In this document: positions 9,417 to 19,056 of the stretch, piece by piece
Layout: each line of letters begins with the position of its first letter
Position numbering within the stretch: the first letter of the stretch is position 1
Assembly: GCF_002741055.1 (NCBI RefSeq)
Contig: NZ_CP016809.1
Coordinates: 6,054,501-6,118,500, forward strand
Length of the DNA stretch: 64,000 nucleotides
Direction of reading: 5' to 3'
DNA from: Paenibacillus ihbetae
Lineage (GTDB): Bacteria > Bacillota > Bacilli > Paenibacillales > Paenibacillaceae
The notes under the pieces: model-generated
The model's database searches: none
What the model saw: the letters and a program-made list of their open reading frames with translations, nothing else
Told to the model about the DNA's origin: nothing
Program-made: the position numbers and the translations under genes

Positions 9417-11714
9417 ATGACGTTATTGCCGAAGGACATTGTGTCCATTTTGGACCAAAACGGTATAAAAGCTGCTGATCTCCTGCACGGGATGGAGTGT
9501 GACCGGCTGCCGGACGGCGGTTTTTCAGAAAGCTATCTCGTATTGTCCCGAAAACACCTCCACATCTTTCGCGGCAGCGGCGTTACGAAGGAGAAGACGT
9601 TTTCGGGTTATGCAGCCGGCCGGCGCAAAGCTGCCGGCAAGCCGGAGCAAGAGGGTTCCGGCGATTGGGCTTGGGAACGCATTCCCCTCGAACGGCTCGA
9701 AGCCGTGACCATCGTTAATCTGGTCGCTTCCGGCATGGTCGTTGCCAAGGAGAAGGAGGAGCGAGTGATCGGTGTATTCACAAGCGGCCATATGAATCAG
9801 GCCGTCCGGTTTGCGCAAGCCTTCGATAAATTGAAGAACAACGAGCCGTTTGAAGCCTTCGAAATTGACGGAAAATCGGGCGGGGCCTCATGCCCGACAT
9901 GCGGATTGATGTACCCCGAAGAAGGCAGGCCATTCTGTCCGAAATGCATGAAGAGGCATGCGGTATTCGCACGTTTGCTGTCATTTGCGGGCAAGTATAG
10001 GCTGTCCATCTTTTTTATCGTGTTGTTTATGCTGCTGAACTCGGCGACCGGTCTTGTCATTCCTTATTTCCAGGGCACCGTGCTGTTTGACCAGGCGCTT
10101 GCCGGCAATGGCGCTTTTGCGGGGCGGATCGGTCTGGTCATCGTGATCATCCTCGCATTCCGAACGCTGTCGCTGTTGTTCGGCATCTTGTTCGGCACCA
10201 TCATCGCAAAGCTGGCGGCAAAGGTTGCCTTCGATTTGAAAGCGGCGGTATTTACCTCGTTGCAGCGGTTGTCGCTCGATTTTTTTATGCGGAGGCAGAC
10301 CGGCCATCTTATGACCCGCGTGAACAACGATGCACAGGAATTGCAATATTTTTTTGTTGACGGGCTTTCTTACTTCATCGTGAATGCGATGAACATCATC
10401 GGCATCATTGCCGTGCTCCTATGGATGGATTGGCGGCTTACGCTGATCTGCCTGCTGCCGATGCCGCTGGTCTTCTGGCTTGTCCGGACTGCGTTCCCGA
10501 AGCTATGGCGTTTGTCATGGCGGAGGCACCGCAAGGTAAGCGCTCTGAATTCGATCATCAGCGATTCGGTTCGCGGCTCGCGGGTCGTCAAGGCATTCGG
10601 TAAAGAACAGATGGAGATCAGCCGCTTTCAGCAGGCAAACGATGCATTCTCCGGGGCCGAGCAGCGCTTTAATAAATGGAGCGGAACCGTGTTTCCGATT
10701 CTCAATTTTCTAACGCAGGCGGGCGGAATATTGATCTGGGCGTTCGGCGGCTGGTACGTGATGCAAGGCCGGATGTCTTTTGGCTCCGTGCTTACGTTCG
10801 TCAACTATATGATGATGCTGTACGGGCCGATTCAGTTCATGAATAATATTATCGGCTGGTGGTCCAATTGCATGGCGGCTGCGCAGCGTATCTTCGAGAT
10901 CCAGGACGCCGTACCTAGCGTAGCAGAGCGTCCCGGAGCCGTTTCATTAGTGACAATGAAAGGCGACATCGAGATCGACAACGTTTCGTTCGGCTATGAG
11001 CCGAACAAACCGATTTTGAAGCAGGTGTCCCTGCGCGCGAGACCCGGGCAAATGATCGGCGTCGTCGGCCATTCAGGAGCGGGGAAGTCGACGCTGGTCA
11101 ATCTCGTGTCACGATTGTACGACGTAACCGAGGGAGAGATCCGGATCGACGGCGTCAATGTCAAGGAGCTTTCGATTGCTTCACTGCGTCGTCATATCGG
11201 CATCGTCTCTCAGGATATCTATATTTTTACTGGCAGCATCGCAGAAAATATCGCGTACGCCGATCCCGATTGCCGGATGGAAGACATTCTGCATGCGGCC
11301 AAAATCGCGAACGCGCACGATTTCATTCAAAAGCTGCCGGACGGATACGATACGGAGATCGGCTCCGGCGGCTACAGCTTGTCCGGCGGGGAGAAGCAGC
11401 GGCTGTCGATCGCGCGGGCCGTGCTGCACAACCCGAAGGTGCTCATTCTCGACGAGGCAACCGCTTCGCTCGATACCGAGACGGAGCTGCAAATCCAGAA
11501 GGCGCTTGATTCGCTCGTCAAAGGACGGACCACGATCGCGATCGCCCACCGGCTGTCCACGCTAAGGCAAGCCGATTATCTGGTCGTGATGGACAAGGGC
11601 ACCGTCGTTGAAGCGGGCACGCATGACCAGCTGATGGCGAATGAGGGCGTCTACCGGGAGCTCGTTCGCAAACATGATGAAGCGCTTAAAATGAAAGGGG
11701 AAATCATCGCATGA
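9417..11714 (+). CDS. ABC exporter half-transporter with N-terminal PH-like region and zinc ribbon
   Basis: The first 150 residues look like a PH-type beta fold (SYLVLSRKHLHIF ... WERIPLERLEAVTIV). A zinc ribbon follows with Cys159, Cys162, Cys174 and Cys177 (CPTC and CPKC). Then come six likely membrane helices of type-1 exporter type and a complete ATPase: Walker A GHSGAGKST near 551, signature LSGGEKQR near 654, Walker B ILILDEATAS-type near 676, and H-loop AIAHRLST. The N-terminal part is cytoplasmic by topology. Its stop overlaps the next gene by 4 bases (ATGA), and it probably pairs with the ABC protein two genes on. ATG 9417 is preferred over 9369 because of AAAGGG. The substrate is unknown. 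Confidence 0.87.
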   Translation: MTLLPKDIVSILDQNGIKAADLLHGMECDRLPDGGFSESYLVLSRKHLHIFRGSGVTKEKTFSGYAAGRRKAAGKPEQEGSGDWAWERIPLERLEAVTIVNLVASGMVVAKEKEERVIGVFTSGHMNQAVRFAQAFDKLKNNEPFEAFEIDGKSGGASCPTCGLMYPEEGRPFCPKCMKRHAVFARLLSFAGKYRLSIFFIVLFMLLNSATGLVIPYFQGTVLFDQALAGNGAFAGRIGLVIVIILAFRTLSLLFGILFGTIIAKLAAKVAFDLKAAVFTSLQRLSLDFFMRRQTGHLMTRVNNDAQELQYFFVDGLSYFIVNAMNIIGIIAVLLWMDWRLTLICLLPMPLVFWLVRTAFPKLWRLSWRRHRKVSALNSIISDSVRGSRVVKAFGKEQMEISRFQQANDAFSGAEQRFNKWSGTVFPILNFLTQAGGILIWAFGGWYVMQGRMSFGSVLTFVNYMMMLYGPIQFMNNIIGWWSNCMAAAQRIFEIQDAVPSVAERPGAVSLVTMKGDIEIDNVSFGYEPNKPILKQVSLRARPGQMIGVVGHSGAGKSTLVNLVSRLYDVTEGEIRIDGVNVKELSIASLRRHIGIVSQDIYIFTGSIAENIAYADPDCRMEDILHAAKIANAHDFIQKLPDGYDTEIGSGGYSLSGGEKQRLSIARAVLHNPKVLILDEATASLDTETELQIQKALDSLVKGRTTIAIAHRLSTLRQADYLVVMDKGTVVEAGTHDQLMANEGVYRELVRKHDEALKMKGEIIA

Positions 11715-12238
11715 GGATGGAAGAGCACCAGGGAATGGAGCTGGCGGATGCCGCGGGCATCCGTTATTTGACACCGAGCAATTCGGAATTTGCGGAGACG
11801 ACGGGCCATCTGCTGTCCGTCTGGACCAAAGGCGAGGTGCACTCGCCGGTTTACGTTCATTGCTCCTTCCCGCATACGAACCAGCGCTCTTTCTTGTCGA
11901 TTCGAACGGCGGACAACAAGGAGATCGGTTTGATCCGCTATCTTGAAGATTTTCCGCAAAGCACGGCTTCTATCATTGAAAGGCAGCTGAAGATCCGTTA
12001 TTTTACGCCGGAAATTACCAAGGTGATTGCCGTAAGCGAGGAGTTCGGCTATTCCTATTGGGAAGTTGAAACGACTGCCGGACGGTGCCGGTTCACGGTG
12101 CGGAACGGCAGCGGCAGCGTCAAGTTTGCAGCGGAGAACCGCCTGCTGATCATCGATGTCGACGGTAACCGGTTCGTCATCCCGCACGTGGATCAGCTTA
12201 GCGACAAGGAATACCGCATGATCGAAACGAGATTGTAG
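11711..12238 (+). CDS. DUF1854-family protein
   Basis: A 175-residue soluble protein with the DUF1854 pattern: a central IRTADNKEIGLIRYLEDFP block, then YFTPEITKVI, SYWEVETTAGRCRF and LLIIDVDGNRFVI. It has no membrane segment and no catalytic motif that I recognise. It overlaps the upstream exporter by 4 bases and ends 23 bases before the second exporter, so the three are surely co-translated. From memory, relatives in proteobacteria lie beside ABC transporters in cyanophycin regions, but no cyanophycin gene is present here. A regulatory or accessory subunit role is inference. Confidence 0.78.
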   Translation: MRMEEHQGMELADAAGIRYLTPSNSEFAETTGHLLSVWTKGEVHSPVYVHCSFPHTNQRSFLSIRTADNKEIGLIRYLEDFPQSTASIIERQLKIRYFTPEITKVIAVSEEFGYSYWEVETTAGRCRFTVRNGSGSVKFAAENRLLIIDVDGNRFVIPHVDQLSDKEYRMIETRL

Positions 12239-12261
12239 ACGGCGGCAACGGAGGAATATCG

Positions 12262-14475
12262 ATGAATTTAAACTTCACGCTTTCGGAGCAGAATTTCGCG
12301 GCAGCACGGCAAGTCATCGGAGAGGAGATCGACTATTGCGTCCCTGCCGACCTGTCGCTGGATGGGCGGCGGGTGGAGGGATACCTGGCGATCGGCAGCG
12401 GCAGGTGGGCGCATGTGCAGGACGGCCAAGTGCGGGATCACGGGAACATCGCGGACGCCTGCGATTATTGTCTGGTGCCGTTCGTTGGCAATGCGGTGCT
12501 TGAAGCTACGGAGAACGGGACGAAACGAATCATCGTCAGGGTGACGATGCAGCATGCGTCCAGGTACGGCTATATCGCCCAAATCCTGAACGATATGGCC
12601 GCCAATCGTCCCGTCCGGATTTATCGTGACGAAGGGGATCCGGTTTGCGCGGAATGCGGAAGCGCGCTCGTCCCGGGTACGCGGGTGTGTCCCAGATGCA
12701 TGAGCAAGGCAGCTGCATTCAAACGACTGCTTCTTATATCCAAAAGGCACTGGCGAAGCTTGATGCTTGGACTAGGCGTCCTTATCGCTGCCTCGGCGCT
12801 GGCGATGGCCGGGCCATACTTCCAGAAGCTGCTGGTCAACGCGGCGTTGCTCCCCCCTTCCGGACATGAGGCCAGCCTAAGGGTATTCTGGCTTGCACTC
12901 CTTGGGATGCTGTTCACCCTGGCTTTCGGGGAGCTGCTCGGCATTGCCAGAAACCGGATCATGGCCAGCGTCAGTACGGGCATTGCGGCCGACTTGCGCA
13001 AAACGGTGTTCGATCGGATTCAGAGCATGTCGCTCGGATTTTTGACGTCCCAGCGAGCGGGAGACCTGATGAACAGAGTGACGGCCGATACGGACCGCAT
13101 CCGCCACTTGATTCAGGAAATGTGCACGACGGCCATCCACCAACTGCTCATCCTGATCGCTTCAGCGACGCTGCTTTTTTCGGCCGATTGGCGGCTGGCG
13201 CTGATCGTGCTGCTTCCGGCTCCATTCGTTGGTTATTTGCACTACTATATTTGGAGGCATGTCCTAAACAGGCTGTTTCACAAGCAGTGGCGCATCTCCG
13301 ACAAGGCAAACTCGTTTCTTCACGATGTCCTCAGCGGCATTCGGGTCGTGAAGGCCTTCGGCCAGGAAGAGCGGGAGATTCGCAGATTCCGGACATATAA
13401 CGGCGAATTCGCTGCTGCTGCGTTGAAAAGCGAGAAGTTGTACAGCATTTTATCGCCGATCTCGAATTATTTGATTCAGATCGGCCAATATCTCGTACTT
13501 CTGATCGGCTGCTACATGATTATCGGCCGGGAGATGAACGTAGGCGAGCTGATCCAGTTCAGCGCTTATGCCGCCATGATTTTCGGGCCGATTTCCTGGC
13601 TGATGTTCATGCCGCGCTGGATCGCGAATGCGGTCATTTCGATGCATCGCGTATTCTCGGTAATCGACGAGCAGCCGGAAGTCATGGATGCAAACAACGC
13701 GGTGGGCCACCGGATTCGGGGCTCGATCGAGTTCCGCGACGTTTTTTTTGGCTATCGGTCGTATGAGCCTGTTCTGAAGGAGATCAACCTCACCGTGAAG
13801 CCGGGGGAGATGATCGGACTCGTCGGCCATTCCGGATCGGGCAAATCGACGACGATCAATCTGATTTCCCGTTTCTATGATGTAAACGAAGGGGAGATTC
13901 GGATTGACGGCATCGATATCCGGAAGATCCGGCAGGAGGATTTGCGCTCGCAAATCGGCGTCGTGCTGCAGGAGACGTTCCTGTTCAGCGGGACGATCGC
14001 CGAGAATATTCAATACTCGAAGCCTGGCGCGAAGCTGGAAGAGATTATCGAGGCGGCCAAAATCGCCAACGCGCACGATTTTATCATCAGCTTGCCTGAC
14101 GGTTACGACACAAGGCTGGATGAAAACGGGAACAACCTGTCGGGAGGCGAGCGTCAGCGGATCGCCATCGCGAGGGCCGTGCTGAACGATCCGCGAATCC
14201 TCATTCTGGACGAGGCGACGGCTTCGCTTGATATCGAGACGGAAGCGGCCATCCAGGAGGCACTGAGACGGGTGACGAAAAATCGCACGACGATCGCTAT
14301 CGCGCATCGTCTCTCCACGCTGCGAAATGCCGACCGGCTTATCGTCCTTGATAAGGGGCGGATCGCCGAAATCGGCACGCATCGAGAATTGATGAAAAAG
14401 CAGGGGATCTACTATAATCTGATCTCCGCCCAGCGCGGCATGTCCCGCAAGAGCGACCCTTCCGCGGTGGTATAA
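12262..14475 (+). CDS. Second ABC exporter half-transporter with PH-like region and zinc ribbon
   Basis: A 737-residue partner of the upstream exporter with the same order: about 125 N-terminal residues with a PH-like look (EGYLAIGSGRWAHVQ), a zinc ribbon at Cys129, Cys132, Cys143 and Cys146 (CAEC, CPRC), six likely membrane helices, and a full ATPase (Walker A GHSGSGKST near 522, signature LSGGERQR near 626, Walker B ILILDEATAS, H-loop AIAHRLST). Both ATP sites look consensus, unlike heterodimers with one dead site. Overall similarity to the first protein suggests an old duplication. GGAGG lies upstream of the ATG. Confidence 0.87.
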   Translation: MNLNFTLSEQNFAAARQVIGEEIDYCVPADLSLDGRRVEGYLAIGSGRWAHVQDGQVRDHGNIADACDYCLVPFVGNAVLEATENGTKRIIVRVTMQHASRYGYIAQILNDMAANRPVRIYRDEGDPVCAECGSALVPGTRVCPRCMSKAAAFKRLLLISKRHWRSLMLGLGVLIAASALAMAGPYFQKLLVNAALLPPSGHEASLRVFWLALLGMLFTLAFGELLGIARNRIMASVSTGIAADLRKTVFDRIQSMSLGFLTSQRAGDLMNRVTADTDRIRHLIQEMCTTAIHQLLILIASATLLFSADWRLALIVLLPAPFVGYLHYYIWRHVLNRLFHKQWRISDKANSFLHDVLSGIRVVKAFGQEEREIRRFRTYNGEFAAAALKSEKLYSILSPISNYLIQIGQYLVLLIGCYMIIGREMNVGELIQFSAYAAMIFGPISWLMFMPRWIANAVISMHRVFSVIDEQPEVMDANNAVGHRIRGSIEFRDVFFGYRSYEPVLKEINLTVKPGEMIGLVGHSGSGKSTTINLISRFYDVNEGEIRIDGIDIRKIRQEDLRSQIGVVLQETFLFSGTIAENIQYSKPGAKLEEIIEAAKIANAHDFIISLPDGYDTRLDENGNNLSGGERQRIAIARAVLNDPRILILDEATASLDIETEAAIQEALRRVTKNRTTIAIAHRLSTLRNADRLIVLDKGRIAEIGTHRELMKKQGIYYNLISAQRGMSRKSDPSAVV

Positions 14476-14590
14476 CACTGCCAACATTAGGGCAGCCAGT
14501 GCATTGCAATGAAATGTTTCAGGTAATCTGGATGTTCATCGTAGGAGAAGGCTTGAAATACTATCTCCGTTAGGAGGGAAGAAGCAGCAT

Positions 14591-16402
14591 ATGGAAAATG
14601 ATATTCACAGCGTTCTCTGCTATACGAGAGAACCGCTTGAACCTGAAATCTATTCCCCGAAGCTTGCATACAGCATGCATCTCGCTTACACCGATGACGG
14701 GATGATTTATCGGGAGCTTAATCATAACTCGGGGGTGCTGTTCGCTAAAGCCGCCGAGCTCTCAAACGGCACGCTGTCCGCCAAGAGTTTGAAAAATCCG
14801 TACCTGTTTCACATGGCTGACGGAAGCTTTGGCGTACTGGCCATTCGGACGGAAGCGGACGGTTCTCCCGATCAGCAGAGCAAGGGCTCGGTGCTGTTGT
14901 TCACTTCCCCGGACTTGCTGCAGTATCGGGAGCTCGGCCTGCTGAACCTAACGAACGGGCTTCATGTACAAGATATCATGTGCGATTATGAATATGCTTC
15001 CCGAAGGTATATTCTTCGTTGGCGTGAAGAGGACGGCAGGTATTATCAAAGGGAAATGACGGACCTGACATGCCCGGACGCCGCCGCCAACCCTAAGCCT
15101 TGCAAAGCCTTCACACTGAGCCCGAAACGCGTCGACATTGAAGGAGCATTGCCCCGCAATGCGATACGTGTATCGCGAGGTGTGGCACAGAGGCTGATTC
15201 ATAAGCTAACGGTACCGGTTCATGTGCGTAATGAACTGCCGGAGCGTGTGGCCGTTACGTCCAAAGAACAGTTACAAGCCGTTAAAGTGACGGCGATATA
15301 CAGTGATGGCACAACCGCGATTAAGCCGATTGATTGGGATGCGTCCGAAATCGATTGGAGCCGGCCCGGAACTTATCGCATTTCCGGAAGCATTCGGCAG
15401 GATCGCTTTACATTTCCGATAGCAACGAACCGTGCCGACCCTTGCATTGCGCAGTGGGACGGAAGGTATTTTTTTGTCGCGACCAATGATGCTGACGGCA
15501 ACCATACGATTTCGATCCGGGAGTCGGATTCCATCATCGGTCTGGTCTCGGCAGAAGAAACCATAATTTTGGATACAGGCATGCATGATCATCTGAAGCG
15601 ATTTTTGTGGGCACCCGAACTTCATGGCATCGGAGGGGAGCTGTATATTTTTCTTGCCGGCAGCAGCGGCGATTTCAAAGACATTCAGTCGCATGTTATG
15701 CGGTTAAAGAAGGGCGGCAATCCGAGTATGGCTGCGGATTGGGAGACGCCGATCCGGGTCGTCAGGCATGACGGAAGCCCGCTGTTTCAAGCCGGCATAA
15801 CGCTGGACATGACCGTATTAGAGCGGAAAGGCCGTTTATATGCGCTCTGGGCTCAAAGGGAATTGATACCGCATGACCTGGGCTCGTGGATCTATATCGC
15901 CGAGGCGGATCCGAGGGAACCGTGGAGACTGATATCGGAGCCTGTCCTGCTGTCCAAGCCCGATTACGGCTGGGCGAACAATCAAACGTTCGTGGAGGAA
16001 GGACCCTTTGCACTCATGACAGACCGGAAAATCTTCGTGACGATATCCGGTGCTCTGGTCGATGCCACGTATTGCGTCGGCATGCTCAGCGTCAATTCTG
16101 ATGCTGATTTGCTTGACCCGAACCAATGGACGAAGGGAAATTACCCGCTGCTAACCTCCAGAAGCGTGCCGGGCGAATACGGGCCAGGACACAATTCTTA
16201 TGTGAAGGACGACGACGGAACGATCTGGAGCGTATATCACGCTCGTCCAGGCATCGGAGAGCCCCGCTGCTCGGGTCTCCGTCGCGTGCATTTCGACGTT
16301 GACGGTGAACCGATGCTGGGCTTGACGGAAGAGAAAGACTTGAACCCAGCGCTTGCGTCCGTATACCTGGATGTGCTGGTGGAAGCAATGGTGGAAGGTT
16401 GA
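14591..16402 (+). CDS. Composite GH43-like glycosidase with internal Ig-like domain
   Basis: The protein of 603 residues has an N-terminal propeller-like segment (MHLAYTDDGMIYRELN, about 1-190), an Ig-like insert (VKVTAIYSDGTTAIKPIDWD, about 215-280), and a GH43-type propeller from ADPCIAQWDGRYFFVATND. Candidate catalytic residues are Asp in RADPCI and Glu in WAPELHGI. GPGHNSYVKDDDG is a typical late GH43 blade. No signal peptide is visible. It probably acts on arabinoxylan side chains in the cytoplasm. TAGGAGGGAA lies about 11 bases before the ATG. It appears to be the last gene of the long series, with a strong hairpin 60 bases downstream. Confidence 0.8.
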   Translation: MENDIHSVLCYTREPLEPEIYSPKLAYSMHLAYTDDGMIYRELNHNSGVLFAKAAELSNGTLSAKSLKNPYLFHMADGSFGVLAIRTEADGSPDQQSKGSVLLFTSPDLLQYRELGLLNLTNGLHVQDIMCDYEYASRRYILRWREEDGRYYQREMTDLTCPDAAANPKPCKAFTLSPKRVDIEGALPRNAIRVSRGVAQRLIHKLTVPVHVRNELPERVAVTSKEQLQAVKVTAIYSDGTTAIKPIDWDASEIDWSRPGTYRISGSIRQDRFTFPIATNRADPCIAQWDGRYFFVATNDADGNHTISIRESDSIIGLVSAEETIILDTGMHDHLKRFLWAPELHGIGGELYIFLAGSSGDFKDIQSHVMRLKKGGNPSMAADWETPIRVVRHDGSPLFQAGITLDMTVLERKGRLYALWAQRELIPHDLGSWIYIAEADPREPWRLISEPVLLSKPDYGWANNQTFVEEGPFALMTDRKIFVTISGALVDATYCVGMLSVNSDADLLDPNQWTKGNYPLLTSRSVPGEYGPGHNSYVKDDDGTIWSVYHARPGIGEPRCSGLRRVHFDVDGEPMLGLTEEKDLNPALASVYLDVLVEAMVEG

Positions 16403-16761
16403 CGGTACAACAACTTTCTGGGTTTGTGCGAATTGACGAGAACGTGAAGAACAAAAGAAGCGCCGTGTTCCCGTGTGTGGGTACGCAGCGCTTCTTTTGC
16501 AATTTTGACGACGTGAACCCGAGGTTAATCCTTTGGCCATCCATGATGGATTCAGATTGGGCACACCGTTTAGCCGACGCTCATGCGCTTTCCACTTTCC
16601 GGCCGTTTGCGTTGGCCAGAGCATCAACACTTTTAGTAATTACAAATCGTGTTTAGTTTCTCTATGGTTCGTTTTCGCAAGCAGTTATATGATCTTGGTG
16701 AGCATCAAAATGAAAGCGCTGCATATTCATGCAACCAAAAATTAAGGGGGGGAATTAACGC
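16403..16761. other. Intergenic region with terminator and cre-like sequence
   Basis: The gap holds a strong terminator-type hairpin (16453-16498) and a weak cre-like sequence TGAAAGCGCTGCAT at 16711-16724, 38 bases before the binding-protein start. Short open frames here have no ribosome site and no similarity that I can see. Confidence 0.5.
16453..16498 (+). terminator. Rho-independent-type terminator after the xylan series
   Basis: Perfect 11-bp arms AAAAGAAGCGC and GCGCTTCTTTT, with A and T tracts that let it work in both directions. It lies 50 bases after the composite GH43. Confidence 0.8.
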
Positions 16762-18156
16762 ATGTGGATGCGTAAGATCAGTCTGCTGTTCTGCAGCCTG
16801 ATTCTGGTGATCATGACGGCATGCAGCAGCGGCTCGGGCGGCGACGCGAAGACAGTCGAGCCCGGCCAAGCGGAAGAGGCCGTCAACGCGCCTGCGGAAG
16901 CGACAAACGAGCAGCCGACAAACGAATCAAGCAGCGAGGAAGAATTAACCGGCACGCCGGAAATGGAATTTGATATGGGCGGCCGAACCATCAAATGGGT
17001 GTCCTGGTATGATGAATCGATTCAAGAAGACAATCCTGACAACATTAAACGGAAACGTAACTTGGAAGAGCTGATGAAAAAACATAATTTTAAAATGGAA
17101 TACGTGATCGTGGATTTCGGCGAGTACCAGGATAAGGTGACAGCCTCGCTGGTGGCGGGAGAACCGATCGGCGACATCATCCGGGTAGCGAGGCCATGGA
17201 TGATTCCGACGCTGGTCAATCAAGGTCTGTTCGCGCCGGTGGATGAATACACGAAGAACGAGAAGGTATTCATCCAGCAGTACACGAACGAGTACTCCCA
17301 ATACGAAGGAAGGGGCTACGGGTTCAGGACGGGCATCAACGGCGCGTCATCCGGCATTTTCTATAACCGCACGTTAATGAATCAATTGGGCATGAAGCCA
17401 TTGCAGGAATACGTCAACGAGGACAACTGGAACTGGGATACGTTCATTCAGGTCGCGAAAGAAGCGAACAAAGATTCCAATAACGACGGCAAATTGGATA
17501 TTTGGGGGCTTGCATCCGCTTCCTTGCTGGTTCCCGCAATGGCCTCGAACGAAGCGAATCTGGTCATTCTCGATAAGCAAGGTCTTGAGGATCCCAAAAC
17601 CTTGGAAGTGCTGAACTTCTTGTCGCGCCTCGCAACCGAGTCGGTTGGGAGACCAACGGAAGGGGGAGACTGGACCGAGCCGGGCCAATTTTTCCGCCAA
17701 GGCAACACATTGATGGTTGCAGGCAGCGATTATGAAATGGAAAACTTCAAGCAGGACATGCCGGATTACGATATCGGATTTCTCCCATTTCCGAAAGGGC
17801 CAAGCGCATCAAGCTATCATTCGCATAATACGATCCCGAATTACCTGACGATTCCAAGCGCCGTGGAGCATCCCGAACGTCTGGTTTATATTTATGAAAA
17901 AATCAACGATATCGACTCGATCTACGACTATCCGAAACAATCTACACTGGAGACTTTATTCAGCAACGAGGACGATATTCAGAATGCCAAGCTGGCCGGT
18001 GAGAGCATTAAAGTGATCGATACCGAGAGCGGATACCCATCGATGCCTTATTACGAATTTATAGGGGAAATCATGGAAGGCATCCCGGTATCGACGGTCG
18101 TCGAGAAATATAAAGGGCCGTTCCAGGCAGCGATTGATGCGGTTTGGAAAAAGTAA
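16762..18156 (+). CDS. Sugar-binding lipoprotein of an ABC importer
   Basis: A family-1 extracellular solute-binding protein. The signal peptide ends in a lipobox, MTAC, with lipid-bearing Cys21, followed by a low-complexity Ser/Gly/Glu-rich spacer. The rest is a typical two-lobe sugar-binding fold. AAGGGGGG is upstream of the ATG. No permease genes sit next to it; the only membrane-permease pair in the window is 6 kb downstream and already has its own binding protein. It may serve that importer or one elsewhere. The ligand is probably a xylo-oligosaccharide, by context only. Confidence 0.87.
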   Translation: MWMRKISLLFCSLILVIMTACSSGSGGDAKTVEPGQAEEAVNAPAEATNEQPTNESSSEEELTGTPEMEFDMGGRTIKWVSWYDESIQEDNPDNIKRKRNLEELMKKHNFKMEYVIVDFGEYQDKVTASLVAGEPIGDIIRVARPWMIPTLVNQGLFAPVDEYTKNEKVFIQQYTNEYSQYEGRGYGFRTGINGASSGIFYNRTLMNQLGMKPLQEYVNEDNWNWDTFIQVAKEANKDSNNDGKLDIWGLASASLLVPAMASNEANLVILDKQGLEDPKTLEVLNFLSRLATESVGRPTEGGDWTEPGQFFRQGNTLMVAGSDYEMENFKQDMPDYDIGFLPFPKGPSASSYHSHNTIPNYLTIPSAVEHPERLVYIYEKINDIDSIYDYPKQSTLETLFSNEDDIQNAKLAGESIKVIDTESGYPSMPYYEFIGEIMEGIPVSTVVEKYKGPFQAAIDAVWKK

Positions 18157-18230
18157 ACGTGGTCTCAAAATGGAATCACAGCCAGTCCTCCCGTCATTTT
18201 GAAGGGATGAGTCAGGTACGCTGTTACAAA

Positions 18231-18244
18231 TGGAAGCGATTCCA
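18231..18244. promoter_or_regulatory. Palindromic cre-like sequence between convergent genes
   Basis: TGGAAGCGATTCCA is symmetric in its outer five bases and fits the cre consensus at 12 of 14 positions. Its position beyond both stop codons makes a promoter role doubtful. Confidence 0.3.
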
Positions 18245-18246
18245 AG

Positions 18247-19029
18247 TCAATGCTTCTTAACGGCAGACGGTGGATAGCCTTTCGCTTCCTTGAACACTTT
18301 GCTGAAATAGGAAAGATCTTGAAAGCCGCAGGATTCGGCGGCTTCCGTCACGGTAACGCCGCCGGCCATCAGCATGTGCTCAGCGTTATTCACGCGTATC
18401 CGCTGCAGGTATTCCTTGTAGGTCGAACCGGTATTCTTTTTGAATAGTTTCCCTAAATAAACGGGATGGAGGTTGAACTGCTCGGCGAAGTCGTTAAACG
18501 ACAAGTCTTCCGCATAGTGTTCTTCGATGATGGCGGTCAGCTTCTTGATTCGCGGGTCCATATGCATGATCGTTTGGCGATGCATGCCGTGAAGCAGCCG
18601 GTGGAGAATGAGTTCGAACAATGCACGGGCATGGATCATATAAAACGGTTGTTTATTCATCCACACGTGGTTGAACTCCCGGATGTAGGCAAGAATCTCC
18701 TTGGTGATCAATTTCTTCGTAACGACGCCAAACGGAAGCCGGATATGATTGTGCGGCTCGGCCCAGAAGAAATTGAACGGATACGCATGCATGGGAGATT
18801 CCTTGAACGTATGGGCTTCCCGTACGCTTCCCCCCGGAACGTACACCAGATCGCCCGCCTCAACTGCAAATTTGTTGCCGTCAATGTAGTAGTTTGCCCG
18901 GCCATCAACGACGAACGTCAAATCGTGAAACCCGATCCGGGCCTTCTGGATTCTCCAATCCGGATAACATCTGCGGTCCACGAACAGAAAAATATTCGGT
19001 ACGAGATGTGGGTGATATTCAAGCTCCAT
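18247..19029 (-). CDS. AraC-family regulator with cupin sensor domain
   Basis: The 260-residue protein has an N-terminal AraC-type sugar-binding cupin (YYIDGNKFAVEAGDLVYVPG) and a C-terminal pair of helix-turn-helix motifs (LSFNDFAEQFNLHPVYLGKL; VTEAAESCGFQDLSYFSKVF). It probably senses a sugar and activates nearby genes. It is divergent from the isomerase/epimerase, with an imperfect inverted repeat between them. AAAGGAGG lies about 10 bases before the ATG on the minus strand. The effector is not known. Confidence 0.88.
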   Translation of the reverse strand: MELEYHPHLVPNIFLFVDRRCYPDWRIQKARIGFHDLTFVVDGRANYYIDGNKFAVEAGDLVYVPGGSVREAHTFKESPMHAYPFNFFWAEPHNHIRLPFGVVTKKLITKEILAYIREFNHVWMNKQPFYMIHARALFELILHRLLHGMHRQTIMHMDPRIKKLTAIIEEHYAEDLSFNDFAEQFNLHPVYLGKLFKKNTGSTYKEYLQRIRVNNAEHMLMAGGVTVTEAAESCGFQDLSYFSKVFKEAKGYPPSAVKKH

Positions 19030-19056
19030 GCGGATATCGCCTCCTTTTTAAACAAA

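Noticed and set aside
9369..14475. Cyanophycin metabolism as the role of the DUF1854 trio
   Set aside because: No cyanophycin synthetase or cyanophycinase gene is present in the window; the link is only by family memory.
13450..14487. Long minus-strand frame opposite the second exporter
   Set aside because: Antisense to a clear ABC ATPase; the composition reflects the high-GC third codon positions of the real gene.
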